From NCBI GenBank assembly GCA_023150095.1, contig JAKLLO010000004.1, positions 1-64,000 of the forward strand: 64,000 bases of DNA. Direction: 5' to 3'. Below, one piece after another: positions 10,457 to 19,467 of this stretch; positions within the stretch are counted from its first letter, which is position 1; each line of letters begins with the position of its first letter. The DNA comes from Zoogloea sp. GTDB lineage: Bacteria; Pseudomonadota; Gammaproteobacteria; Burkholderiales; Rhodocyclaceae. Both the position numbers and the translations under genes were made by a program. The notes under the pieces were generated by a model. The model searched no databases. It was not told the origin of the DNA and saw only the letters and a program-made list of their open reading frames with translations.

Positions 10457-10493
10457 ATTGCCAATATTCCTGCTGGCGATAGGGTTGATTGAT
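10457..10493 (-). promoter_or_regulatory. Second candidate OxyR operator
   Basis: On the minus strand ATCA, CTAT, AGGA and CAAT are spaced by seven bases each, over 37 bases, ending 59 bases before the ATG at 10397. About 24 of 31 aligned positions match the site upstream of dps. The shared motif argues for co-regulation of dps and the ZIP operon. Confidence 0.5.
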
Positions 10494-10499
10494 CGCTCC

Positions 10500-12005
10500 T
10501 CAGCCAAAGCGCACGCCCTGGGCCAGGGGCAGGCTGCCCGAGTGGTTGATGGTGCTGGTGGCCCGGCGCATGTAGTTGCGCCAGGCATCCGAGCCCGCCT
10601 CGCGGCCGCCGCCGGTCTCCTTCTCGCCGCCAAAGGCGCCGCCGATCTCGGCGCCCGAGGGCCCGATGTTCACGTTGGCGATGCCGCAGTCGCTCCCCGC
10701 CGCACCGAGAAACTGCTCGGCCTCGCGCAGGTCGGTGGTGAAGATCGACGACGCCAGCCCCTGGGGCACACCGTTGTGCAGAGCGATCGCCTCGTCGAAG
10801 CTGCGGTAGCGCAGGGCGTACAAGATGGGGCTGAAGGTCTCGCGGCGCACCAGCGCGCTCTGGCCCGGCATCTCCACCAGCGCCGGGCGCACGTAGCAGC
10901 CGTCGGGGCAGCCGGGCACCGCCACCGTGTCGCCGCCCTCCACCCGGCCGCCTTCGGCCTGGGCCTGGGCCAGCGCCACCCGGTGGGCGTCCAGCGCCGC
11001 CTCGTCGATGAGCGGGCCGACCAGCGTGGCGTCGTCCAGCGGGTGCCCCACCTTCAGGCCCGCCAGCGCGTCCGCCACCCGCGGCAGCAGGGTGGGCGCG
11101 ATGGATTCATGCACGATCAGCCGGCGCAGCGTGGTGCAGCGCTGGCCCGCCGTGCCGGCCGCCGAGAAGACGATCGCCCGCAGGGCCAGATCCGGATCGG
11201 CCGACGGGGTGACGATCATCCCGTTATTGCCCCCCAGCTCCAGCAGGCAGCGCCCGAAGCGGGCCGCCACCCGCGGCGCCAGCGCCCGGCCCATGACCGT
11301 CGAGCCGGTGGCGGACAGCAGCGCCAAGTCCGGGTGATCGGCCAGCGCCAGCCCGGTGGCGGCCGGCCCCACCAGCACCTGGCTGAGCCCCGGCGGCACG
11401 TCGCCCGCCTCGGCCATCGCCGCCAGCAGCAGGCTCTGGCAGGCCAGCGCGGTGAGCGGCGTGCGGGACGACGGCTTCCAGATCACCGCGTTGCCGCACA
11501 CCAGCGCCAGGGTTGCATTCCAGGCCCACACCGCGGCCGGAAAGTTGAACGCGGTGATCACCCCGCACACCCCCAGCGGGTGCCAGCTTTCCATCATCCG
11601 GTGGCCCGGCCGCTCGCTGGCGATGGTGAGCCCGTAAAGCTGGCGCGACAGCCCGACCGCAAAGTCGCACATGTCGATCATCTCCTGCACCTCACCCAGC
11701 CCCTCGGCCACGATCTTGCCGCTCTCGATGCTCACCAGCCGCGCCAGCAGCGGCTTGTGCCGGCGCAGCAGCAGGCCGAAGCGGCGCACCACCTCGCCCC
11801 GCCGGGGGGCCGGCTCCAGCCGCCAGCGCAGGAAGGCCGCGCGCGCCCGGGCCACCGCGCCGGGCACATCGTCGGCCCGCATGGCCGCGCCGATCCGGCT
11901 GCCGTCGATGGGCGAGCGGGCCACCCAATCCCCCGCCGCCGGCGCCGGCTGCCCGAGGGCATCGAAGATGGCGGCAACTTCCGATGAAAGCAGTGGTGCG
12001 CCCAT
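10500..12005 (-). CDS. ALDH7-type aldehyde dehydrogenase (AmaB/antiquitin family)
   Basis: This 501-residue NAD-dependent aldehyde dehydrogenase belongs to the ALDH7 branch. The catalytic Cys is in AGQRCTTLRR (about residue 296), the general-base Glu in LELGGNNG (about 261), and the C-terminus carries the branch signature GGEKETGGGREAGSDAW. ALDH7 enzymes oxidise alpha-aminoadipate semialdehyde in lysine breakdown (AmaB) and may also act on other aldehydes. No other lysine-catabolic gene is nearby, so the substrate is unproven. An aaggag site precedes the ATG, and the gene is divergent from ada. Confidence 0.9.
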   Translation of the reverse strand: MGAPLLSSEVAAIFDALGQPAPAAGDWVARSPIDGSRIGAAMRADDVPGAVARARAAFLRWRLEPAPRRGEVVRRFGLLLRRHKPLLARLVSIESGKIVAEGLGEVQEMIDMCDFAVGLSRQLYGLTIASERPGHRMMESWHPLGVCGVITAFNFPAAVWAWNATLALVCGNAVIWKPSSRTPLTALACQSLLLAAMAEAGDVPPGLSQVLVGPAATGLALADHPDLALLSATGSTVMGRALAPRVAARFGRCLLELGGNNGMIVTPSADPDLALRAIVFSAAGTAGQRCTTLRRLIVHESIAPTLLPRVADALAGLKVGHPLDDATLVGPLIDEAALDAHRVALAQAQAEGGRVEGGDTVAVPGCPDGCYVRPALVEMPGQSALVRRETFSPILYALRYRSFDEAIALHNGVPQGLASSIFTTDLREAEQFLGAAGSDCGIANVNIGPSGAEIGGAFGGEKETGGGREAGSDAWRNYMRRATSTINHSGSLPLAQGVRFG

Positions 12006-12075
12006 GGCAGACTCCTTGTCCGGCGGTCATGGCCGTTGGACACGCGGCCCGCCGCAACAATCCGCAGCCGGCGCG

Positions 12076-12088
12076 AATTCCATCGCAA
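12076..12088 (+). promoter_or_regulatory. Candidate Ada box
   Basis: The sequence AAT-N6-GCAA, the A and B boxes recognised by methylated Ada, occurs 63 bases before the ada ATG. It suggests the usual autoregulated adaptive response. Confidence 0.6.
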
Positions 12089-12151
12089 GATGCGGAGTGC
12101 AGGCGCCGCCAAGCCGGTCTACAGTTCGAGCACCCAAGCCGGAGCCACCCC

Positions 12152-13216
12152 ATGAAACCCGCCACCGCCAGCCCGATCACCGCCGACCCACGCTGGGCCC
12201 GCGTCCTCGCCCGCGACGCGGCCGCCGACGGCAGCTTCTTCTACGCCGTGAGCACCACCGGCGTGTTCTGCCGCCCCAGCTGCGGCGCCCGCACGCCCCG
12301 GCCCGAACACGTGCGCTTCTACCCCACCGCGGCGGAAGCCCAAGCCGCCGGCTACCGCCCCTGCAAGCGCTGCCGGCCGTGCGACCCGCCCCTGGCCGAA
12401 CGCCACGCCGCCCTCGTCGCCGATCTGTGCCGGCGCATCGACGCCGCCGACACCCCGCCCCGCCTCGCCGATCTGGCCGACGCCGCCGGCCTCACGCCCC
12501 ACCACCTGCAGCGCGTCTTCAAGGCCGTCACCGGCCTCAGCCCCCGGGCGTGGTTCGACGCCAGCCGGGCACGCCGCCTGCAGGCCGGGCTCGCCGACAG
12601 CTCCAGCGTCACGGATGCCCTCCTCGACGCCGGCTACCCCGCCGCCAGCCGCTTCTACACCCAGGCCGACGCCGTGCTCGGCATGACGCCCAGCACCTGG
12701 CGCAAGGGCGGCGCCGGCACCGACATCCGCTTCGGGGTCGGCCAGTGCAGCCTGGGCGCGATCCTCGTCGCCGCCACGCCCCGCGGCCTGTGCGCCGTTG
12801 CGATGGGCGACGATCCGGCCCAGCTTGCGGCCGATCTGGAAGCGCGCTTCCCCCGCGCCCGGCTGATCCCCGGCGACGCCGATTTCGAGCAGTGGATGGC
12901 CAAGGTGATCGGCTTCGTCGAAGCCCCGCGCACCGGCCTCGACCTGCCGCTCGACCTTGCCGGCACCGCCTTCCAGCTGCGCGTGTGGCAGGCCCTGCGG
13001 GCGATCCCGCCAGGCAGCACCCTCAGCTACACCCAGCTCGCCGAGCGCCTCGGCCTGCCCAAAGCCGTGCGCGCCGTGGCCGGCGCCTGCGCCGCCAACC
13101 CGGTGGCGGTCGCCATCCCCTGCCACCGGGTGGTGCGCCTGGGCGGCGCCCTCGCCGGCTACCGCTGGGGCCTCGAACGCAAGCGCGCCCTCCTCGACCG
13201 GGAGGCCGCTTCATGA
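12152..13216 (+). CDS. ada: Ada: methylphosphotriester sensor/O6-methylguanine methyltransferase
   Basis: This 354-residue protein joins all Ada modules. The N-terminal zinc domain has Cys40, Cys44, Cys71 and Cys74, with Cys40 the methyl acceptor from phosphotriesters. An AraC-type helix-turn-helix spans about residues 85-185. The methyltransferase domain has its active Cys324 in IPCHRVV. It removes methyl groups from DNA and, once methylated, activates repair genes. The start is the ATG at 12152; an upstream in-frame start would run into the aldH start. The stop overlaps the alkB start by four bases (ATGA). Confidence 0.95.
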   Translation: MKPATASPITADPRWARVLARDAAADGSFFYAVSTTGVFCRPSCGARTPRPEHVRFYPTAAEAQAAGYRPCKRCRPCDPPLAERHAALVADLCRRIDAADTPPRLADLADAAGLTPHHLQRVFKAVTGLSPRAWFDASRARRLQAGLADSSSVTDALLDAGYPAASRFYTQADAVLGMTPSTWRKGGAGTDIRFGVGQCSLGAILVAATPRGLCAVAMGDDPAQLAADLEARFPRARLIPGDADFEQWMAKVIGFVEAPRTGLDLPLDLAGTAFQLRVWQALRAIPPGSTLSYTQLAERLGLPKAVRAVAGACAANPVAVAIPCHRVVRLGGALAGYRWGLERKRALLDREAAS

Positions 13217-13863
13217 CCACCGCCAGCCTCTTCGACGACCTCGCCGCGCCCGCCGACATCCCCATCGACCCCGGCGCCGTGCTCCTGCCCGGCTTTGCCC
13301 TGGCCGACGCCCCGGCCCTCCTCGCCGCCATCGACGCGGTAGCCGCCGCAGCCCCCTTCCGCCACATGGTCACGCCCGGCGGCTTTCCCATGTCGGTGGG
13401 CACCACCAGCTGCGGCGCGCTTGGCTGGATCACCGACCGCCGCGGCTACCGCTATTCAAGCGCCGACCCGGACACGAATCGCCCCTGGCCCGCGATGCCG
13501 CCGCTGCTCCTGCGCCTGGCCTTTGACGCTGCCGCCCGCGCCGGCTTTGCCAACTTCACCCCCGACGCCTGCCTCATCAACCGCTACGCCCCCGGCGCCA
13601 GGATGACCCTGCACCAGGACAAGGACGAGCGCGACTTCACCCAGCCCATCGTCTCCGTCTCCCTCGGCCTGCCGGCCACCTTCTTGTGGGGCGGCGACGC
13701 CCGCGGCGACAAGGCCCGGCGCATCCCGCTCCAGCACGGCGACGTGTTCGTGTGGGGCGGCCCGGCGCGGCTGCGCTTCCACGGCATCGCCCCGCTGAAA
13801 GACGGCGAACACCCTGCCACCGGCGCCTTCCGCATCAACCTCACCTTCCGCCGGGCCCGATGA
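13213..13863 (+). CDS. alkB: AlkB alpha-ketoglutarate-dependent DNA dealkylase
   Basis: This 216-residue dioxygenase removes methyl groups from 1-methyladenine and 3-methylcytosine using Fe(II) and 2-oxoglutarate. The iron ligands are visible as HxD in LHQDKDE and a His in RFHGIAP, and the 2-oxoglutarate-binding arginines in RINLTFRR at the C-terminus. The first codon overlaps the ada stop (ATGA), so both are one transcriptional and translational unit controlled by Ada. Confidence 0.96.
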   Translation: MTTASLFDDLAAPADIPIDPGAVLLPGFALADAPALLAAIDAVAAAAPFRHMVTPGGFPMSVGTTSCGALGWITDRRGYRYSSADPDTNRPWPAMPPLLLRLAFDAAARAGFANFTPDACLINRYAPGARMTLHQDKDERDFTQPIVSVSLGLPATFLWGGDARGDKARRIPLQHGDVFVWGGPARLRFHGIAPLKDGEHPATGAFRINLTFRRAR

Positions 13864-13965
13864 GCGCCGCCGTCCTCGAAGCCCCGTTTCACAACTTGTC
13901 GTAATAGAGAGCGGTGTGTATTTTTTGCGCTCGCCTAAATGGGCTGAAATTGAAATGAGCAACGA

Positions 13966-15162
13966 ATGAATCCAAGTATTTACAGCGTTTGGGGTGCAGG
14001 CGCCGCATTTTTGGTGGCATGGCTGACAGCGCATCTGCTCCTGCCGAGATGGCATGGCCCCCTTCCCGAAGACGGGCGCTTGGCCACCATCGACGGCTTG
14101 CGTGGTTTTCTTGCCTTTTCGGTCTATCTCCATCACAGCGTGATTTGGTTCGTATTTCTGCGCTCTGGAGAATGGGTTTCTCCAGAATCCAGTCTGTTTC
14201 GTCATTTCGGCGACAGCGCGGTGGCCCTGTTTTTCATGATCACGGCGTTCCTGTTCACTTCGAAAGTGCTGAACTCGAATATCGTTGGCATCAACTGGAA
14301 GCGCCTACTCGTCGGGCGGCTGATGCGCCTGTTCCCGATGTATGCGGTAGCGGTCGCCCTGATGTGGGGCATCGCATGGCACCTCACGGATTGGGAACGT
14401 CATGTGCCGATAGGGACTTTACTCAAGCAATTTCTTGGGTGGACGATGTTCACGATCCGCGGCGCCAGCCCGGTCAACGATTGGGATGGAGCGTACCTGT
14501 TGATGGCTGGAGTCACCTGGTCGTTGCCGTACGAGTGGTGGTTCTATCTGTCCCTGCCAGCCTTGGCCTGGATATCCCGACGCCGCGTGGCGGCGGGTTG
14601 GCTGGCCTTCGGGGTGCTGAACGCACTGCTTTTCAAGGCCGGCTGGAGACTGGACGGGATACGCCTGCTGCCATTCGTTGGTGGCATTGCGAGCGCGGTA
14701 GTGACGCGCTACGGGGGCTTTCGCGCGCTGGCATCCCGCCGATGGGCTGGGCTGGGGGTGGTGGGTTGCCTGGCCGCGGTGGTTGCTTTGACGCAGACGG
14801 CCTACACCCCCGTGGCCGCAGCGCTGCTTTCGATCGCATTCGCGTTGATTGCCGGTGGCAATGACATCTTCGGACTGTTGTCCTGCGCCGCCTCGCGCAT
14901 GCTGGGCGAAGTCACGTACAGCCTTTATCTCGTGCATGGCTTGCTGCTGGCGGTCACCTTCCATTTTGTCGTGGGACTGGAACGGGCGGCAGCGTGGACG
15001 CCGCTTCAACACTGGGGCCTGATTCTCGGACTCACGGTACCGCTGGTGATTTGCAGTTACGCCGGTTTTCGATGGGTCGAACTACCGGGGCAAAGGTTTG
15101 CTCCCCGAACCTATCAATGGCTTCACGAATGGAGGCGATCCACCGGGCGAGCTACCACCTGA
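13966..15162 (+). CDS. Acyltransferase-3 family membrane protein
   Basis: This 398-residue protein has about ten hydrophobic segments and the acyltransferase-3 (OafA/NodX-like) start: a LATIDGLRGFLAFSVYLHH motif with the catalytic-type His, followed by Arg-rich RLMRLFPMY. Such enzymes O-acylate sugars of lipopolysaccharide, exopolysaccharide or antibiotics at the inner membrane. Base composition is visibly lower in GC than both flanks, and there is AT-rich DNA upstream. Together with its position between ada-alkB and alkA, this suggests horizontal gain. No glycan gene is nearby, so the substrate is unknown. Confidence 0.88.
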   Translation: MNPSIYSVWGAGAAFLVAWLTAHLLLPRWHGPLPEDGRLATIDGLRGFLAFSVYLHHSVIWFVFLRSGEWVSPESSLFRHFGDSAVALFFMITAFLFTSKVLNSNIVGINWKRLLVGRLMRLFPMYAVAVALMWGIAWHLTDWERHVPIGTLLKQFLGWTMFTIRGASPVNDWDGAYLLMAGVTWSLPYEWWFYLSLPALAWISRRRVAAGWLAFGVLNALLFKAGWRLDGIRLLPFVGGIASAVVTRYGGFRALASRRWAGLGVVGCLAAVVALTQTAYTPVAAALLSIAFALIAGGNDIFGLLSCAASRMLGEVTYSLYLVHGLLLAVTFHFVVGLERAAAWTPLQHWGLILGLTVPLVICSYAGFRWVELPGQRFAPRTYQWLHEWRRSTGRATT

Positions 15163-15289
15163 AACCGAGGCCACGTTGGACCCTGTAACCTTCTTCGGCG
15201 CCGCGGCCAGACGGGCGCCGGCGTCGTAGGCCCCATCACACCCGGCGCGTGGTGCGCCCTTGACCGACCCGTTGCATCAGGGCTGCGAG

Positions 15290-16174
15290 ATGACCACTTT
15301 GCACTTATCCCTCCCCGCCGACTTCCGCCCCGCCGATTTCCTCGCCTTCCACGGCCGCGACGCCCGGCAGGTGGCCGAGCGCATCACCGGCAACCGCATC
15401 GAGAAAGGCATCCTGTGGCACGGCCACCCGGCCCGCCTCACGCTCGATCTGAACCCGGGCGAGGCCGAAGTTCGGCTCGACGTGGACGGCCCCGTGCCCG
15501 AGCCCGCCGCAGTCGCCACCCTCGCCCGCCACCTGCTGGGCACAGGCCAGCCCGTCGCCGAGCTCGCCGCCGCCCACCGGGATCACCCGCAACTCGGCCC
15601 CCTCCTCGCCCGCCTCCCCGGCCTGCGCGTGCCCCAGGCCGCCACGCCCTTCGAAGCCCTCAGCTGGGCCATCACCGGCCAGCAGATCAGCCTCGCCGCA
15701 GCGGTAAGCATCCGCCGCCGGCTGATCGAAACGACCAACGAAGCCGCCGGCACGCGCCATTCCAGCGGCCTCGCCTGCTACCCCGACGCCGCCACCCTCG
15801 CCCGCCTCGACGAACCCACCCTGCGCACCGCCGGCTACTCCGCCACCAAGGCCGCCACCCTCCTCAACGTCGCCCGCCTCACCGCCGACGGCCACCTGCC
15901 GCTGGACCACTGGCTGCACACCCGCACCCCCGCCACCGAAATCCACGCCGCCCTCGCCCAGCTCCGCGGCATCGGCCCGTGGACCATCGACTACACCCTG
16001 CTCCGCGGCTTCGCCCAGATGGACGGCTCCCTCCACGGCGACGTGGCCGTCCGCCGCAAACTCCAGGCCCTCCTCGGCCACGACACCCCGCCCACGCCCA
16101 AGGAAACCCAAGCCTGGCTCGCCCAGTTCGCCCCCTGGCGGGCACTGGTCGCGGCGCTGCTGTGGGCAAGCTGA
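15290..16174 (+). CDS. alkA: DNA-3-methyladenine glycosylase II
   Basis: This 294-residue glycosylase excises alkylated purines. An AlkA N-terminal domain (about 1-100) is followed by the helix-hairpin-helix glycosylase domain. The hairpin is in LRGIGPWTIDYTLLRG and the catalytic Asp follows in HGDVAVRR. The ATG at 15290 is used; a TTG-started extension to 15260 is possible but less likely. It belongs functionally with ada-alkB upstream, now separated by a foreign-looking acyltransferase gene. Confidence 0.93.
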   Translation: MTTLHLSLPADFRPADFLAFHGRDARQVAERITGNRIEKGILWHGHPARLTLDLNPGEAEVRLDVDGPVPEPAAVATLARHLLGTGQPVAELAAAHRDHPQLGPLLARLPGLRVPQAATPFEALSWAITGQQISLAAAVSIRRRLIETTNEAAGTRHSSGLACYPDAATLARLDEPTLRTAGYSATKAATLLNVARLTADGHLPLDHWLHTRTPATEIHAALAQLRGIGPWTIDYTLLRGFAQMDGSLHGDVAVRRKLQALLGHDTPPTPKETQAWLAQFAPWRALVAALLWAS

Positions 16175-16198
16175 AAGGCACCGGCCTGTCCCCCGGAC

Positions 16199-16370
16199 GT
16201 AGGTCGGGTTAGCCCACCGGGCGTAACCCGACACCACAACGCCATCCCACGCGGCCGGGACGACACGAGCGAAGACTGCCGAGCGCGGGAAAAGATGCCG
16301 GTGGAAACGATGACACCGCATCGCCGTGCCTGGATGTCGGGTTACGCCCTACGGGCTAATCCGACCTACG
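16199..16370. repeat. Pair of REP-like palindromes (family B)
   Basis: Two imperfectly palindromic elements face each other: 16199-16233 (GTAGGTCGGGTTAGCCC start) and 16335-16370 (its reverse complement with small changes). Each contains a GTCGG(G/A)TTA dyad. They bracket about 100 bases with no gene. This GTAGGTCGG-type element is a common intergenic repeat in proteobacteria. Confidence 0.75.
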
Positions 16371-16483
16371 AACTGCGCCGGACATCCCCGCCCGTTGCTC
16401 CTCTGCTCGGCGGCTCAGACAGGCTGTTGCCGAGCACCGAGCCCTTACACGCCGCGTCGGGGGTCACATGACGCGAACTATCT

Positions 16484-16505
16484 GTAGGGGCGACTTCAGT
16501 CGCCC
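16484..16505. repeat. REP-like palindrome, family A, copy 3
   Basis: This is identical over 22 bases to the copy at 8444-8465 and lies about 70 bases before the TPR-protein start codon. Confidence 0.8.
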
Positions 16506-16577
16506 GCGGACTCCCAGCCACCGCCCCGTCATTCCTGCGCTATGCTCCCGGCAAACCATCGCGCAACCGCCCGACCG

Positions 16578-17990
16578 ATGAAAACCGCTCGCCACCTCCT
16601 CGCCGCCGCCCTTGTCGCCCTCACCCTCGCCAGCCCCGCCGGCGCCGAAGACAAGACCGTCCCCGAATCCGACTTCAACGCCTACAAGGAACTCGCCCAG
16701 GTCAAGCTGGACGCGGCGAAGGAGAGCCTGCAGAAGGACGTCGCCGCGCTGGGCACGCGGGTGGATAACCAGGACAAACGGATCGACCAGCAGGGGAACC
16801 GGATCGGGGATGTGAGCATCTGGCTCACCGGCTTCTCGGCGCTCATCAGCGTGGCCGCTTTCGCCTTCGGTCTGTTCGGCTACGTTTCCGTGACGAAGCG
16901 CGCCAAAGAGGAAGCACAGAAGGAAGCCCACAAGGCAACGGCAGACTGGCTTGCTACTCGTGGAGCAGAACTCCAGCGCCGCATCGATGACGCAGAGCAA
17001 GCCACACAGATAGCGCAACAGATGATTGCCACGCTGAACGCCGAATTTGCCGATCAGCAAGAACAAATTCGAGCCGTCGCAAAAGCCGAGCAGGAGCGCT
17101 TGAAGGCCGAGGCCGACGAAGCCATGCGACTGATAGGAGAGCGGATGGGCAAGCCGGACTCCGTGGCGGCCCCGATATCCCCCGACCTGCTCGCCGCGCT
17201 CGAACGTTCTTCCGCCGCCCTGAACCAGAAGGGCGAAAGCGAATACACCTTCGACGACTGGAACCGCCGCGGCTACGCTGCCTACGGAGAAGGCGAGAAG
17301 GCCAAAGCAGCCGAAGCCTGGCGAAAGGCCGCCGACATGCCGGACGCGCTGGCAGTGGCCGCAGCAGGAGCACTTTTCAACGCGGGGGTCGCCCTCGGAG
17401 ACACCGACGAGGCCATCGCCGCCTACGAGCTCATCGAGACCCGCTTCGACAACGATACCGCCCCCGCCGTGCGCGAGCAGGTGGCAAAAGCGCTCGTCAA
17501 CAAGGGCGTCGCCCTCGGACAACTCGGACGCACCGACGAGGAAATCGCCGCCTACGATCTCGTCGAGGCCCGATACGCCAACGACACCGCCCCCACCTTG
17601 CGCGAGTCGGTGGCTTACGCACGAAACAGCAAAGGCTTCACGCTGCTGTGCCGGGCCAAGATGGATTGGGCCAATGTGGCCCAACGGCAAGCCGACCTGA
17701 ACATGGCAACCCGCCTGTTCGAGCAGGCGGAAAGCGAGCATCCGGGCAAGCCGATCGTCCTCGGCAACCGCGCCTACTGTGCCCACCTGCGCGGGGAGCC
17801 GGTCGAGATCGTCCGCCCGCTGCTGGCACGGGCACTGAAGAACGGCGGCGAGCGGCTCTACAAGCTGTCCCTCGGAGACCTCGCCAGTCAACCGGTGCCG
17901 GAGGATGCGGCGTACCGCGCCTTGCTCGACGAAGTGTGGGCGGAAGTACGAGGGGAAGACCCGCCGGAGGCGGCACCTGTCGCCGCCTGA
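16578..17990 (+). CDS. Membrane-anchored coiled-coil TPR protein
   Basis: This 470-residue protein starts with a signal peptide (residues 1-23, AGA cleavage site). A coiled coil (about 35-75), one membrane span (about 78-102) and a second long coiled coil (about 105-200) follow. The C-terminal half has TPR-like repeats with the recurring pattern KGVALGxxxxxxExIAAYDxxxxR, then more degenerate repeats. The role is probably scaffolding at the cell envelope. I do not recognise a named gene. It stands alone between a REP-like element and an AT-rich gap. Confidence 0.8.
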   Translation: MKTARHLLAAALVALTLASPAGAEDKTVPESDFNAYKELAQVKLDAAKESLQKDVAALGTRVDNQDKRIDQQGNRIGDVSIWLTGFSALISVAAFAFGLFGYVSVTKRAKEEAQKEAHKATADWLATRGAELQRRIDDAEQATQIAQQMIATLNAEFADQQEQIRAVAKAEQERLKAEADEAMRLIGERMGKPDSVAAPISPDLLAALERSSAALNQKGESEYTFDDWNRRGYAAYGEGEKAKAAEAWRKAADMPDALAVAAAGALFNAGVALGDTDEAIAAYELIETRFDNDTAPAVREQVAKALVNKGVALGQLGRTDEEIAAYDLVEARYANDTAPTLRESVAYARNSKGFTLLCRAKMDWANVAQRQADLNMATRLFEQAESEHPGKPIVLGNRAYCAHLRGEPVEIVRPLLARALKNGGERLYKLSLGDLASQPVPEDAAYRALLDEVWAEVRGEDPPEAAPVAA

Positions 17991-18555
17991 GCGTCGCTAT
18001 CGGCCAGCCACGCACAGAAAAACCCCTCCGAGCTCCAGCTTGATTGCCCAGCCGCCTATTTCCTGCCCCTTCCGACTTCAATTTAATGCCTCGACGGCAT
18101 TTATTAATTGCTCGCAGCTTTTTCCAAAAATACCTCCGGGCAATTAATTAATCCCGAATCCGGGCAGCCTCTGGCCGATTCTGGATTAATTGATTGCCGA
18201 CGGCCTCTCGTTAATTGCGACTTGGCCGGAGGCCTGCGTGAAAACGGAAATTTCCTGCAGGTTTTCGGGATTATTTAATTCCGTGGCGGGATTTTCCTCG
18301 GGCGGATCGGCCGAGGGCTGGACGGGTTCTGGAAAAAGCTGGAACTGTTCGAGATCAAGCTGCACGGATTCGGCGCAGGGCTCGGTCGATGGGGGATTTG
18401 TCTGGACGGATGTCCGATCTTGCTGGCCTGTTCGGGCGTGGGGCTGCGGGGGCGCGGAGCTTTGCCGGGGCTGATGGGGGTTTTGTTGGCATCCGACAGG
18501 CCGGCTTGGCACAGGGGGCACCCGGCCACCGCGGGGCAGCCGGGTTTGCAGCCGG
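17991..18555. other. AT-rich intergenic region, no supported gene
   Basis: This 565-base stretch contains several TTAATTAA/TTAATTG motifs (about 18100-18300) that are out of character for the surrounding high-GC DNA. A 111-codon minus-strand frame (18186-18521) has no ribosome binding site, no family resemblance and mixed codon bias, so I do not call it. It may be decayed foreign DNA or a curved, protein-bound region. Confidence 0.5.
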
Positions 18556-19467
18556 TCAGAACACCTTCATCAGCCGCAGATTGACCCGAAGGTCTTCCCG
18601 CACGCCGTTTTCCACCGCCAGATCGCGGCCGGCGGAGCCGAGTAGCTGCCAGCCGGGGGCGAAGAAGTGCCCGGCGCCGACCAGGGCGCGGGTGCGGCGC
18701 TGGCGGTCGTTCTGGCGGGCGCCGTCCACCTCGGTCTCGCCGCCGGCCAGTTGCGACAGCGTGAGGTGAAGGCTGGTGGTGGGGGCGACGTGGTAGCGCA
18801 GGTGGGCCTGGGCTTCCCACATGGGTCGCTGGCTGAGGGTGCGGCGGTCGGTGCCGAAGTGGGTGTTGTCGCCAAACCACTGCATGTCGCCCACGAGGTC
18901 GAGGGTGAATTTGTCGCCCAGGGGCACCACGGCGGCGGCCTGCAGCGCGAACTTCCAGCGGTTCTCGCCGAAGGGGTTGAGGGCCCGCTGCGGGTCGTAC
19001 TTGCCGGTGGGCAGCCACAGCCACGGGGTGATGCCGAAGGAGCGCCGGGCGGGGTCGTCCTTGAGCAGGAAAATGGTGGAGGCGAGGATCAGGTCGCCCA
19101 CGCCATTGGCCACGTCCAGCCCGCCCAGGTCGCCGCCGGTGCGCACCTGGCCGAAGGGCAGCAGGAACTGCGGGGCGACGGTGACGCCGCCCACATCCAC
19201 GTATTTCACGCCCCGCGCGATGCCCACGTCCACGTCGAGATCGGCATTGCCGGACACCTTGTGCCCGCCGGAATACAGGGATTTGCCCGACGCGTGCTGG
19301 TAGTAGAGCAGCGCGAGTCCGGTGCCGGGCGGCAGGTAGGTGTAGTCGCCGGGGTCGACGGCGACCGCGTGGGAAACGCGGGGCAGCGTGGCGGCGATCA
19401 GGCTGGCGGCGAGTAGCGCGCCGATGGGCCGCCGCCGGGCGGGGGCGTGGCAGAGGGATGCGTTCAT
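18556..19467 (-). CDS. Outer-membrane channel-like protein (SphA/MetA-pathway family)
   Basis: This 303-residue secreted protein has a signal peptide (about 1-36, Ala-rich end SHAVA) and then alternating beta strands typical of the phenol-degradation MetA-pathway/SphA family of outer-membrane proteins. The C-terminus ends in a strand with terminal Phe (NLRLMKVF), the usual outer-membrane barrel signature. These proteins accompany pathways for hydrophobic substrates and probably help uptake. It is divergent from the Baeyer-Villiger monooxygenase operon, supporting that role. A ggag site precedes ATG 19467. Confidence 0.82.
   Translation of the reverse strand: MNASLCHAPARRRPIGALLAASLIAATLPRVSHAVAVDPGDYTYLPPGTGLALLYYQHASGKSLYSGGHKVSGNADLDVDVGIARGVKYVDVGGVTVAPQFLLPFGQVRTGGDLGGLDVANGVGDLILASTIFLLKDDPARRSFGITPWLWLPTGKYDPQRALNPFGENRWKFALQAAAVVPLGDKFTLDLVGDMQWFGDNTHFGTDRRTLSQRPMWEAQAHLRYHVAPTTSLHLTLSQLAGGETEVDGARQNDRQRRTRALVGAGHFFAPGWQLLGSAGRDLAVENGVREDLRVNLRLMKVF

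Noticed and set aside
18186..18521. Minus-strand frame of 111 codons in the AT-rich gap
   Set aside because: It has no ribosome site, no family resemblance and inconsistent codon bias; it is kept only as a remark on the intergenic region.
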